From an uncultured Chryseobacterium sp. (lineage in GTDB: Bacteria > Bacteroidota > Bacteroidia > Flavobacteriales > Weeksellaceae): a DNA stretch of 39,331 bases. Below are positions 16,375 to 24,342 of the stretch, piece after piece; position 1 is the stretch's first letter, and each line of letters starts with the position of its first letter. The stretch is taken from contig NZ_CAKZIK010000020.1 of the NCBI RefSeq assembly GCF_936933875.1, positions 1-39,331 of the forward strand, given 5' to 3'. A program made the position numbers and the translations under genes. The notes beneath the pieces were generated by a model. It ran no database searches. It was given only the letters and a program-made list of their open reading frames with translations, and had not been told where the DNA came from.

Positions 16375-16406
16375 AGAAAAAACGGCTTCTTTAGCGATAA
16401 TTTCTT

Positions 16407-16414
16407 TATTTTTG
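16407..16414 (+). promoter_or_regulatory. -7 promoter element of the GT90-like gene
   Basis: TATTTTTG, 15 bases before ATG 16430. It rules out the in-frame TTG at 16412, which is part of the box. Confidence 0.6.
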
Positions 16415-16429
16415 AGCTTTATATCCAAG

Positions 16430-17366
16430 ATGGCAAAAATTCATAAAACTTTAAAACTGAAGTATTATATCAAATCATTTTTGATCAAGAGTTTGCCCAC
16501 CGAAAGTGTTGATAAAAAGAAGAAAAAGCTGATTTCAAAACTTTCAATTGCAGAAGTAGAAGCTTTAAAACAACGGGTTGATTATTACTGCAAACTCGAG
16601 CGCCAGCAAAATGTCACTTTTAAAAATACCGTTAGAGATTTAAAAAAACCTGTTACACCGAAAGCATATTATTTTGATACTTATGAATATGCGCGATATT
16701 TTGATGAAAATCAGAAAATTAATTATGAATTTGGTGATGTAACCTGGATTCCCAAAGTTCCGGCCATCGTAAAAAGCAGACCTATTTCTGATGATAACCA
16801 AAATGCCGTTCTTCTCAATTTAGATAAAGCGAGACATTTCGTTTTTGTTGAAAATGACAAAAATTTTTTGGAAAAAAAAAGATTTGATGATTGGTCGCGC
16901 TGCTGTTTATCAGGAACACCGTTACAAATTTTACGAACAATATTTCAATCATCCGCTTTGCGATTTGGGACAGGTGAACAAAAGGCAGGGAAATCCAGCT
17001 TGGCTGAAACCTAAAATACCGATAGAAAAGCATTTGGATTATAAATTTATCCTGAGTCTTCAGGGAAATGATGTGGCGACGAATTTAAAATGGATCATGT
17101 CTTCAAATTCCATCGCAGTAATGCCAAAACCAACTTTGGAAACCTGGTTTATGGAAGGAAAACTGGAAAGCGGAAAACATTATATTGAAATCAAGCACGA
17201 TTATTCCGACCTGGAAGAGCAACTGAATTTTTATATTGCTCATCCGGAAAAATGTTTGGAAATAATCAAAAATGCACACGAACATTGCGCGCAGTTTTTC
17301 AATAAAAATTCAGAGGATTTGTGCAGCCTTTTGGTGCTTGAAAAATATTTTAATCTTTCGAAATAA
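16430..17366 (+). pseudogene. GT90/LpsA-like glycosyltransferase, frameshifted in an A9 tract
   Basis: Two overlapping reading frames together encode one protein of the CAP10/GT90 family, which includes lipopolysaccharide glycosyltransferases. The first frame gives the N-terminus, with FGDVTWIPKVPAIVKSRPI and NQNAVLLNLDKARHF. The second gives KKDLMIGRAAVYQEHRYKF, then SLQGNDVATNLKWIMSSNS, MPKPTLETWFMEG and the C-terminus. They join at nine A bases (16872-16880). Eight A would give one continuous 311-residue protein; nine sends translation out of frame, to a stop at 17014. The rest of both halves is intact and conserved in style, so this is a recent mutation, a slippage-controlled gene or a sequencing error. 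The 3' end overlaps the convergent gene by 17 bases. Confidence 0.8.
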
Positions 17367-18918
17367 AGCGGTAAACACCGTCTTCACATCTTACGATATT
17401 TTCCTGTAAAGCGCGGTTCAGAATTTCATCATTCACTGGCAAAGCATCGCGTTTTTCTTCTTTATGATACAGATGATAACCAATTGCAGCATATCGAATA
17501 TCTTTCCGTTTTACGCCACTGTTAAACAGTCTCGCTGCAAACTCGCTGTCTTCTCTTCCCCAACCTACAAATTCGTTGTTGAAACCATTAACAGTCAATG
17601 CATCTGTTAAAAAGAAACTCATGTTACAACTGCGAATTCCTTTATGATAATGCGGTTTTTCTTTGTGGATGATATTATTAATCCAAGGCATTCTCCAAGC
17701 GGAAAATCTTTTTTCAAACCTTTGCTCAACACCTTTATCAAACCATTTAATTAAAGGATACTTTTCCGGAGTGTTTAGTATTTCCTGTGTTTTTTCGATC
17801 GTCATCAACATTCTTCCGCCTTGAAGCATTACTTTCTTTTTAGCGAATTTAATGTGGTCTTCAATAAAATTTGGGTGCATCACAATGTCACCGTCAATTA
17901 AAATAACATATTCTCCGGTAACCTTTGCCAAGGCTCTGTTTCTGGCTTCTGCAACGCGAAATCCATTGTCCGGTTGCCAACTGTGGATAAGTTCTACGGG
18001 TAAAATATTTTTGTAATGTTCGATAACCTGTTTTGTAGCTCCTTTAGAACCATCATCCGCAACAATAACCTGTTTTGGTAAAACCGTTTGAGATAAAACA
18101 GACTGCAAAACTGAAGTTAAAGCATCTGGACGGTTGTAAGTAGTGATGATTAAACTTACATCTAATCTGTCGTTGGCTTCTGTAAGTTTCAAATATTTAA
18201 AATAAGAACCCATGGCGTTGGTTGCTGAAATTACAAATCCGTCGCGACCGTCTGTAATTCCTTTTTTCAGAATATAACTTTTGAAAAATGCGAAAAATCC
18301 ATGATTGATGGCTGATAAAAGACTGGATTTCTTAGAAAAACGGTGTTCCTGTGCATACAAAGTGGAATATTGCTGCATTTTGTTGATTAAATCTGCCGCG
18401 CCATCAAATGAATAATGAAGAAAAGGAGTTTTTAATTGCTGAATCTTAACGTTTTGTGGGATAATTAACGACTCGTGAACCTGTTTATTATCAAATTTTA
18501 TTATTGAACGGTGATACATCCTTTTCACGACATCAGGATACCAACCGCAGGTTTTGATCACCTTTTTTCTGTAATGGTTGAGTCTGGAAAAAGAATACAC
18601 AGTTTCTTTTTTGCTGAGGTCTATTTTTTTTATCTCATCAATTAAATCTTTTGGGAAAACTTCGTCGCTGTCGATATTAATAACCCACTCGTTTTTGGCG
18701 TGTTCTGCAGCCAAATTTTTCAAAGGACCAAAGCCAATAAACGGAGAAAGGACCACTTTCGCATTAGCAAAACATTCTGTAATTTCAATAGTATTATCGG
18801 TAGAACCATTGTCGAGAACGACAACTTCGTCGAATTGCGATAATGCTTCCAAAACTTCTGCTAAATATTTCGAAGAATTTTTGGTGAGTAAGGTTACAGA
18901 AATTGGCAGTTGCTCCAT
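17350..18918 (-). CDS. Two-domain GT2 glycosyltransferase (KdtX-like plus galactosyltransferase-like)
   Basis: The 522-residue protein joins two GT-A fold family 2 glycosyltransferases. Domain 1 (about 1-245) resembles WaaE/KdtX-type LPS core enzymes: VTLLTKNSSKYL, VVLDNGSTDNTI, NIDSDEVF, CGWYPDVVKRMYHR. Domain 2 (about 253-522) starts DVSLIITTYNRPDAL, with VIVADDGS, ILIDGDIVMHP and the GWGREDSEFAARL signature near the C-terminus. Both contain a DxD-type metal site. The start is ATG 18918 with GGAGG upstream; the earlier in-frame TTG is weaker. These domains usually occur as separate proteins, so this is a fusion or a lost stop. rocD lies 30 bases upstream on the same strand. It probably acts in surface glycan assembly at the inner membrane. 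Confidence 0.85.
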   Translation of the reverse strand: MEQLPISVTLLTKNSSKYLAEVLEALSQFDEVVVLDNGSTDNTIEITECFANAKVVLSPFIGFGPLKNLAAEHAKNEWVINIDSDEVFPKDLIDEIKKIDLSKKETVYSFSRLNHYRKKVIKTCGWYPDVVKRMYHRSIIKFDNKQVHESLIIPQNVKIQQLKTPFLHYSFDGAADLINKMQQYSTLYAQEHRFSKKSSLLSAINHGFFAFFKSYILKKGITDGRDGFVISATNAMGSYFKYLKLTEANDRLDVSLIITTYNRPDALTSVLQSVLSQTVLPKQVIVADDGSKGATKQVIEHYKNILPVELIHSWQPDNGFRVAEARNRALAKVTGEYVILIDGDIVMHPNFIEDHIKFAKKKVMLQGGRMLMTIEKTQEILNTPEKYPLIKWFDKGVEQRFEKRFSAWRMPWINNIIHKEKPHYHKGIRSCNMSFFLTDALTVNGFNNEFVGWGREDSEFAARLFNSGVKRKDIRYAAIGYHLYHKEEKRDALPVNDEILNRALQENIVRCEDGVYRFISKD

Positions 18919-18948
18919 GCTTATAAGGTCCTCCAACAAATTGGGAAT

Positions 18949-20199
18949 TCATCGCTTAAAGTTGATCACTGTTTTTTCGATAATTGCAACACATTCCAAA
19001 AGTTGCTCTTCTGAAATCACCAAAGGTGGAGCAAGACGGATGATGTTTCCGTGTGTTGGTTTTGCAAGAAGTCCGTTTTTCATTAAATCAACACAAAGAT
19101 TCCAAGCAGTAGGAGAGTGTTGAGAATCGTTGATGATAATGGCATTCAATAATCCTTTACCACGAACGGAAGCGATTAAATCTGTTTTTTCTATCAATTT
19201 TTTAATTTCATCGCGGAAAAGCTGTCCCAATTTTTCAGCTCTTTCAGAAAGCTGTTCTTCTTCCACAACTTCTAAAGCTGCCGTAGCTACCGCACAAGCT
19301 AAAGGATTTCCACCGAAAGTAGAACCGTGTTGACCAGGGTGAATCACGTTCATGATTTCATTGTTGGCCAAAACTGCAGAAACAGGATACATCCCTCCGG
19401 AAAGAGCTTTACCAAGAATTAAAATATCAGGCTGAACATTTTCATGATGACAGGCAATTAATTTACCGGTTCTTGCAATTCCGGTTTGAACCTCGTCTGC
19501 AATAAATAAAACGTTATATTTTTTACAAAGTTCGGATGCTTCTTTTAAAAATCCTTCGTCCGGAACAAAGACACCTGCTTCACCCTGAATAGGTTCTACC
19601 AAAAATGCGGCAATATTTTCTGAATCATCTTTCAGAACCTGCTCTAAAGATTTTAAATCGTTATAAGGAATTTTGATAAATCCGGGAGTGAAAGGTCCAT
19701 AATTGTTGTTGGCATCAGGGTCATTTGAGAAGGAAACAATCGTAGTTGTTCTTCCGTGGAAATTATTTTCGCAAACGATAATTTTTGCATTGTTTCCGTG
19801 GATTTTTTTTACTTCGTAACTCCACTTTCTTGCTAACTTAATAGCTGTTTCCACCGCTTCAGCACCAGAATTCATCGGCAAAACTTTATCGAAGCCAAAA
19901 AGAGAAGTGATTTTCTTTTCGTAAACTCCAAGATTTGCATTGTAAAATGCTCTGGAAGTTAAGGCCAGTTTTTGCGCCTGATTTACTAACGCGTCCACAA
20001 TTTTTGGATGCGAATGTCCTTGATTTACAGCGGAATAAGCTGAAAGAAAATCGTAATATTTTTTACCCTCAACATCCCAAACAAAAACACCTTCTCCTTT
20101 TTCCAAAACTACAGGAAGCGGGTGATAATTGTGTGCGCCGTGTTCGTTTTCGAGGTCAATAAAATATTGAGCGTTTTTCTGTTGAGTTGCTGTAGACAT
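18949..20199 (-). CDS. rocD: Ornithine aminotransferase
   Basis: RocD is a PLP enzyme converting ornithine and 2-oxoglutarate to glutamate-5-semialdehyde and glutamate, in arginine catabolism and proline synthesis. The 416-residue protein has the class III aminotransferase pattern: FLSAYSAVNQGHSHPKI, the PLP loop MNSGAEAVETAIKLARKW, FHGRTTTIVSFS, VEPIQGEAGV, LFIADEVQTGIARTG, and the Schiff-base Lys in LILGKALSGGMYPVSA. The N-terminus fits ornithine rather than acetylornithine aminotransferase. The start is ATG 20199, with a -7 box 17 bases upstream. The downstream glycosyltransferase may be read through. Confidence 0.95.
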   Translation of the reverse strand: MSTATQQKNAQYFIDLENEHGAHNYHPLPVVLEKGEGVFVWDVEGKKYYDFLSAYSAVNQGHSHPKIVDALVNQAQKLALTSRAFYNANLGVYEKKITSLFGFDKVLPMNSGAEAVETAIKLARKWSYEVKKIHGNNAKIIVCENNFHGRTTTIVSFSNDPDANNNYGPFTPGFIKIPYNDLKSLEQVLKDDSENIAAFLVEPIQGEAGVFVPDEGFLKEASELCKKYNVLFIADEVQTGIARTGKLIACHHENVQPDILILGKALSGGMYPVSAVLANNEIMNVIHPGQHGSTFGGNPLACAVATAALEVVEEEQLSERAEKLGQLFRDEIKKLIEKTDLIASVRGKGLLNAIIINDSQHSPTAWNLCVDLMKNGLLAKPTHGNIIRLAPPLVISEEQLLECVAIIEKTVINFKR

Positions 20200-20216
20200 A
20201 TCTTTTTACTTTTTCA

Positions 20217-20224
20217 CAAATTTA
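20217..20224 (-). promoter_or_regulatory. -7 promoter element of rocD
   Basis: TAAATTTG on the minus strand, 17 bases before ATG 20199. Confidence 0.55.
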
Positions 20225-20248
20225 ATGAATATTGGCGAGATGAATTCA

Positions 20249-20277
20249 TAAAAAAACCGCCTTTTCGGCGGTCTCAG
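20249..20277 (-). terminator. Terminator of accBC
   Basis: On the minus strand ACCGCC (20272-20267) and GGCGGT (20261-20256) form a 6-bp GC-rich stem with loop GAAAA, followed by T6. It starts about 10 bases after the accC stop. Confidence 0.85.
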
Positions 20278-20281
20278 TATT

Positions 20282-21637
20282 TTAATTATTGTCGTACTTT
20301 TTATCCATCACAAAATCCTCCATGAATTTCGTAGTGTAGTTTCCGCCCAAATAATTTTCGTCTTCCATCAGTTGTCTGTGGAAAGGAATTGTTGTTTTTA
20401 CACCTTCAATATAGAACTCTTCTAAAGCTCTTTTCATTTTTGCAATGGCTTCTTCACGGGTTTGTGCTGTTGTGATCAGCTTTGCAATCATCGAGTCGTA
20501 GTTCGAAGGAATAGTGTATCCTGAGTAAACGTGCGTATCAACACGAATTCCGTGTCCGCCAGGAATATTTAAACTTGTTATTTTTCCAGGGCTGGGTCTG
20601 AAATCGTTATAAGGATCTTCAGCATTAATTCTACATTCAATAGAATGAAGTTTTGGATGATGGTTAATCCCTGAAATTGGAGTTCCTGCGGCCAAAAGAA
20701 TTTGCTCTCTAATCAAGTCATAATCAATAACTTGCTCTGTAATTGGATGCTCTACCTGAATTCTGGTATTCATCTCCATGAAATAGAAATTTCTGTGTTT
20801 GTCCACCAAAAATTCGATGGTTCCAACACCTTCATAACCAATATATTCTGCAGCTTTTACGGCAGCTTCACCCATTTTTTCACGAAGTTCGTCCGTCATG
20901 AATGGGGAAGGAGTTTCTTCCGTTAGTTTTTGGTTTCTTCTCTGTACTGAACAGTCTCTTTCCGAAAGGTGACAAGCTTTACCAAACTGGTCTCCCGCAA
21001 CCTGAATTTCGATATGACGAGGCTCTTCAATCAATTTTTCCATGTACATACCGCCGTTTCCAAAAGCAGCAACTGCTTCCTGAATTGCAGATTCCCAGTG
21101 TTCTTTCAGGTCTTCGGCTTTCCAAACAGCTCTCATTCCTTTTCCACCACCACCTGCTGTAGCTTTAATCATAACAGGATAACCAACTTCTTCTGCCAAC
21201 TGTGCTGCGTGTTCGTAAGAATCAATCAAACCTTCTGAACCGGGAACACAAGGAACGCCGGCTTCTTTCATGGTTGCTTTAGCGTTGGCTTTGTCTCCCA
21301 TTCTGTCGATTTGTTCCGGAGTTGCACCGATAAATTTAATGCCGTTTTGCTGACAAATTCTGGAGAAATTAGAATTTTCTGAAAGGAAACCGTAACCGGG
21401 GTGAATGGCATCTGCATTGGTAATTTCGGCAGCAGCAATAATATTTGGAATTTTCAGATAAGAATCCTTGCTCATCGCAGGACCAATACAAACTGCCTCA
21501 TCAGCGAATCTTACATGTAAACTGTCTTTATCCGCAGTGGAATAAACAGCTACTGTCTTGATTCCCATTTCTTTGCAAGTACGCAAAATACGCATTGCAA
21601 TTTCGCCTCGGTTGGCTATTAATATTTTTTTGAACAT
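20282..21637 (-). CDS. accC: Acetyl-CoA carboxylase, biotin carboxylase subunit
   Basis: AccC carboxylates the biotin of AccB using ATP and bicarbonate. The 451-residue protein has the start FKKILIANRGEIAMRILRTC, HPGYGFLSENSNF, the ATP-grasp glycine loop KATAGGGGKGMR, the SERDCSVQRRNQK segment, and EMNTRIQVEHPITEQV at the active site. Length and start are typical. It follows accB by 84 bases of repeat-like AT-rich sequence and ends in a strong terminator. It is a conventional housekeeping enzyme; paralogs for propionyl-CoA or pyruvate carboxylase would be longer or carry a different context. Confidence 0.97.
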   Translation of the reverse strand: MFKKILIANRGEIAMRILRTCKEMGIKTVAVYSTADKDSLHVRFADEAVCIGPAMSKDSYLKIPNIIAAAEITNADAIHPGYGFLSENSNFSRICQQNGIKFIGATPEQIDRMGDKANAKATMKEAGVPCVPGSEGLIDSYEHAAQLAEEVGYPVMIKATAGGGGKGMRAVWKAEDLKEHWESAIQEAVAAFGNGGMYMEKLIEEPRHIEIQVAGDQFGKACHLSERDCSVQRRNQKLTEETPSPFMTDELREKMGEAAVKAAEYIGYEGVGTIEFLVDKHRNFYFMEMNTRIQVEHPITEQVIDYDLIREQILLAAGTPISGINHHPKLHSIECRINAEDPYNDFRPSPGKITSLNIPGGHGIRVDTHVYSGYTIPSNYDSMIAKLITTAQTREEAIAKMKRALEEFYIEGVKTTIPFHRQLMEDENYLGGNYTTKFMEDFVMDKKYDNN

Positions 21638-21645
21638 CTTAATAA

Positions 21646-21724
21646 AATTTGAAAATTAGATAATTTGAAATTTTGAAAATATTTGATTGTAAATCATTTA
21701 TCAATCATCAATTATCATTTATTA
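21646..21724. repeat. AT-rich repeats between accB and accC
   Basis: The spacer holds degenerate AATTTGAAA units (21646-21682) and a set of ATCAATCA/ATTATCATT-like units (21692-21724). Similar low-complexity words are scattered in flavobacterial intergenic DNA. There is no terminator and no ORF, so accB and accC remain one transcript. Confidence 0.4.
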
Positions 21725-22201
21725 AGAAGGGTCAACTAAGAATAAAGGCTGGTCATATTCTACAGGAGTAGCATCATCCACCAAAACTTTTACAATTTTT
21801 CCTGATACTTCAGATTCAATTTGGTTGAAAAGCTTCATTGCTTCGATAACACAAACTACTTTTCCTGAAGAAACCTCGTCGCCAACATTTACAAAAACGT
21901 CTTTGTCTGGAGAAGGTTTTCTGTAGAAAGTACCAATCATTGGAGATTTTATAGTAACATACTTGCTGTCATCAGAAGCAGCAGCTTCAGCAGGAGCTGC
22001 GGTAGGTGTACTTGGAGCAGCCGGAGCAGTAACTTGTTGTGGAGCAGTTTGATAAACTGCAGGTTGAGGCATATAGCTTACTTCGCTTCCTGCAAGTGGA
22101 GTTTTAATGGTAATTTCAAAATCTTTTGTTTTGTATTTTACTTCAGAAACCTCTGCTTTCGATACAAATTTGATGAGATTTTGTATGTCTTTAATGTCCA
22201 T
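21722..22201 (-). CDS. accB: Biotin carboxyl carrier protein of acetyl-CoA carboxylase
   Basis: AccB carries the biotin that shuttles carboxyl groups between AccC and AccA-AccD. The start at ATG 22201 gives 159 residues, beginning DIKDIQNLIKFVSKAEVSEV after Met. A Pro/Ala/Thr-rich flexible linker (about residues 45-80) leads to the biotinyl domain SPMIGTFYRKPSPDK and the biotinylation site VIEAMKLFNQIE, where Lys is modified. The long frame upstream is rejected because it crosses the promoter (22225-22232). accB-accC form a two-gene operon. Confidence 0.96.
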   Translation of the reverse strand: MDIKDIQNLIKFVSKAEVSEVKYKTKDFEITIKTPLAGSEVSYMPQPAVYQTAPQQVTAPAAPSTPTAAPAEAAASDDSKYVTIKSPMIGTFYRKPSPDKDVFVNVGDEVSSGKVVCVIEAMKLFNQIESEVSGKIVKVLVDDATPVEYDQPLFLVDPS

Positions 22202-22224
22202 AATGTGTTGTTTGATTATTATGT

Positions 22225-22232
22225 CAAAGATA
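22225..22232 (-). promoter_or_regulatory. -7 promoter element of accBC
   Basis: TATCTTTG on the minus strand, 23 bases before ATG 22201, just downstream of the rpmF terminator. Confidence 0.6.
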
Positions 22233-22254
22233 CCAAAAAAACACAAAAAACAAC

Positions 22255-22293
22255 AAAAAACCACTCAATTTTATGAAAAATCGAGTGGTTTTT
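22255..22293 (-). terminator. Terminator of the DUF177-rpmF transcript
   Basis: AAAAACCACTC (22255-22265) pairs with GAGTGGTTTTT (22283-22293), and the inside extends the stem through ATTTT/AAAAAT. On the minus strand a T-rich run follows. Confidence 0.85.
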
Positions 22294-22325
22294 GTATAAA
22301 AATGAAGTTTTTCTAAGAAATGCTC

Positions 22326-22529
22326 TTAGTTCTCTTCTGTAGTTTCTGTTGCTTTTTCCATTACTACTTTTCCTCTGTAGTAAAGTTTTCCTTCATGCCA
22401 GTGAGCTCTGTGGTATAGGTGCAATTCTCCTGAAGCTGCATCTTTTGCCAATTGAGGAACTTCTGCTTTGTAGTGAGTTCTTCTCTTATCTCTTCTTGTT
22501 GACGATTGTCTTCTCTTTGGATGTGCCAT
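22326..22529 (-). CDS. rpmF: 50S ribosomal protein L32 (bL32)
   Basis: The 67-residue protein is L32 of the large subunit. The start MAHPKRRQSSTRRDKRRTHY and the segment LYHRAHWHEGKLYYRGK are diagnostic. The zinc-binding CxxC pairs of some L32 forms are absent, so this is the Cys-free type. It follows the DUF177 gene by 66 bases on the same strand, the classic yceD-rpmF pairing. A repeat-like tract of GATGAG words fills the gap. Confidence 0.96.
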   Translation of the reverse strand: MAHPKRRQSSTRRDKRRTHYKAEVPQLAKDAASGELHLYHRAHWHEGKLYYRGKVVMEKATETTEEN

Positions 22530-22595
22530 TTTCTTATAATTTTTTTTGATGAGTGATGAGTTGTTGATTGCTCAATCCTCATCATTTAAACTATT

Positions 22596-23120
22596 TTAAT
22601 TTTTATCTTTTAACTTTTTTAATGCGTCCCATCTTGGATCGCTGTCGTGTTCTTGTTCCTCTTCGATTTCTTTTGGGCTGAATTTTTCCAGTGCTTCCAA
22701 ATCTTTTTCCGAAACATTCGGCGAGATTTTTTTCATTGGAATAGAGAGCATTACATCTTCATAAATCAGTTGCGAAACATTGAAGGCATGATCATTCGTT
22801 GGAATGGTAATAACGTCTCCGTCGCTGTCGTCGTACTCTTCGCCAAAATTTACAAGAACTTTTATATCGTTTTCAATCGGATGGTCGAAAGGGTCGTTTG
22901 TGATATCACAAATAAGCCTTACTGTTCCTTTTGTTGCGATAACAAATTCTAAGAAAGTAGAGTGTTTATCCATGTAAACATCTGCTACGATTTTAGGATC
23001 TGTAAATTCCTGTTCGGTATCAAAAAGTTGAAAGAACTCCTTATCTATCTCAAATCTGAACTCGTGTTTCCTGTTTTTAAGTCCTGAAAACACTACGTCG
23101 TAGTTTCTAAACTTGTCCAT
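22596..23120 (-). CDS. DUF177 (YceD-like) large-subunit assembly-associated protein
   Basis: The 174-residue protein belongs to the DUF177/YceD family, encoded next to rpmF across bacteria and linked to 23S rRNA or large-subunit maturation. Seen here are the beta-rich N-terminus DKFRNYDVVFSGLKNRKHEF, the central FVIATKGTVRLICDITNDPF (the family often has two CxxC pairs; only one Cys is left), and an acidic C-terminal part ending in EEEQEHDSDPRWDALKKLK. The start is ATG 23120; the upstream TTG is part of the -7 box at 23133-23140. It leads an rpmF operon that ends at 22255. Confidence 0.88.
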   Translation of the reverse strand: MDKFRNYDVVFSGLKNRKHEFRFEIDKEFFQLFDTEQEFTDPKIVADVYMDKHSTFLEFVIATKGTVRLICDITNDPFDHPIENDIKVLVNFGEEYDDSDGDVITIPTNDHAFNVSQLIYEDVMLSIPMKKISPNVSEKDLEALEKFSPKEIEEEQEHDSDPRWDALKKLKDKN

Positions 23121-23132
23121 AAAATGAGTGTG

Positions 23133-23140
23133 CAAAAATA
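23133..23140 (-). promoter_or_regulatory. -7 promoter element of DUF177-rpmF
   Basis: TATTTTTG on the minus strand, 12 bases before ATG 23120. Confidence 0.6.
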
Positions 23141-23196
23141 TGCATTTTTTTTAATATTACAAATAATTTTTCAAAACAATTGTGTTGGAAGAAAAT

Positions 23197-24288
23197 TTAA
23201 TGTTCTGCTTCTTCCGGAAGGTCTTCGTCGATGCCGTTTCCTACTGCATTTTTACGGGGTTGAAGACGGTTGTTCATGAGCTCGTTATATTCTCTTCTGT
23301 TTCTAAAAATTTTAATGGCCGCGAAAATAGCTTCGGTAAAACTCTGTTCATCCGCAATGTTCTGTCCTGCAATATCATATGCAACGCCGTGATCGGGTGA
23401 AGTTCTGATAAATGGAAGTCCGGCAGTGTAATTTACGCCTTCTTCATAAGCTAAAGTTTTGAAAGGAGCCAAACCTTGATCGTGGTACATTGCTAAAACA
23501 GCGTCGTAATTTTTGTATTTGTTCGGTTGGAAAAAACTGTCCGCTGGAAACGGTCCGAAAGCCATTACTCCGTTGTCAAAAAGTTCTTTAATTGCAGGTT
23601 CGATGATTTCAATTTCCTCGCGACCGATAACGCCACCGTCCCCGGAATGAGGATTCAAGCCAAGAACTGCAATTTTCGGTTTTTGAATGCAGAAATCTTC
23701 AACCAAACATTGGTTGAGCAATTTAATCTGCTTTTTAATTTTTTCTTTAGAAATATTCTGCGCAACATCTGCAATGGGAATGTGATGAGTAGAAACCGCC
23801 ACTTTCAAATCGTCTGTTACCAAAAACATCAAGCCTTTTTTACCAAATTTTTCTTCTAAATATCCTGTATGACCTGCATGTTTAAAGCCCTGTTTTACCA
23901 TTTCATCTTTGTTGATAGGTGCGGTGACTAAAACATCAATTTCTCCGTTCATCAAAGAGTTTGTGGCTGCTTCCAAAGAATCAATGGCCATTTTGGTGGA
24001 TTCTTCAGTTGGTTTTCCTAATTCAACATTCACGTTGTCTTTCCAAAGGTTCACCATATTAATTTTTCCACCTTGTGCCTGTGTTGCATCGGTAATATAA
24101 TTAAAATTATGCTGAAGCTTGAAAATATTCTTCTGATAAGTAAATAGCTTACCCGAACCAAAAATAATTGGTGTAAAAAAATCGGTAATATTTTTGTCCT
24201 GCAGAGACTTCATAATGATTTCCGGACCAATGCCGTTGAAGTCGCCAATCGAAATTCCTACCCTTACTTTATGCTGTTTGGTGCTCAT
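23197..24288 (-). CDS. pdxA: 4-hydroxythreonine-4-phosphate dehydrogenase
   Basis: PdxA is an NAD-dependent, metal-requiring oxidase in the DXP-dependent route to pyridoxal 5'-phosphate (vitamin B6). The 363-residue protein shows VGISIGDFNGIGPEI, TAPINKDEMV, the metal-site His pair in STHHIPIADV, GLNPHSGDGGVIGREE, MYHDQGLAPFKTL and FIRTSPDHGVAYDIAG. The length is slightly above E. coli PdxA because of a short C-terminal tail. It is transcribed divergently from ribE, another cofactor gene, from promoters that face each other. PdxA2-type homologs of other pathways exist, but the context favours B6 synthesis. Confidence 0.95.
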   Translation of the reverse strand: MSTKQHKVRVGISIGDFNGIGPEIIMKSLQDKNITDFFTPIIFGSGKLFTYQKNIFKLQHNFNYITDATQAQGGKINMVNLWKDNVNVELGKPTEESTKMAIDSLEAATNSLMNGEIDVLVTAPINKDEMVKQGFKHAGHTGYLEEKFGKKGLMFLVTDDLKVAVSTHHIPIADVAQNISKEKIKKQIKLLNQCLVEDFCIQKPKIAVLGLNPHSGDGGVIGREEIEIIEPAIKELFDNGVMAFGPFPADSFFQPNKYKNYDAVLAMYHDQGLAPFKTLAYEEGVNYTAGLPFIRTSPDHGVAYDIAGQNIADEQSFTEAIFAAIKIFRNRREYNELMNNRLQPRKNAVGNGIDEDLPEEAEH

Positions 24289-24295
24289 TTTTAAT

Positions 24296-24303
24296 TATCT
24301 TTG
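24296..24303 (+). promoter_or_regulatory. -7 promoter element of ribE
   Basis: TATCTTTG on the plus strand, 39 bases before the ribE ATG. A TTTG at 24277-24280 could be the -33 element, though spacing (15) is short. Confidence 0.5.
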
Positions 24304-24321
24304 AAGATTATTAGAATCTGA

Positions 24322-24329
24322 CAAATTTA
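24322..24329 (-). promoter_or_regulatory. -7 promoter element of pdxA
   Basis: TAAATTTG on the minus strand, 33 bases before the pdxA ATG. It lies inside the predicted ribE leader. Confidence 0.5.
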
Positions 24330-24342
24330 ACAAAATAATCTT

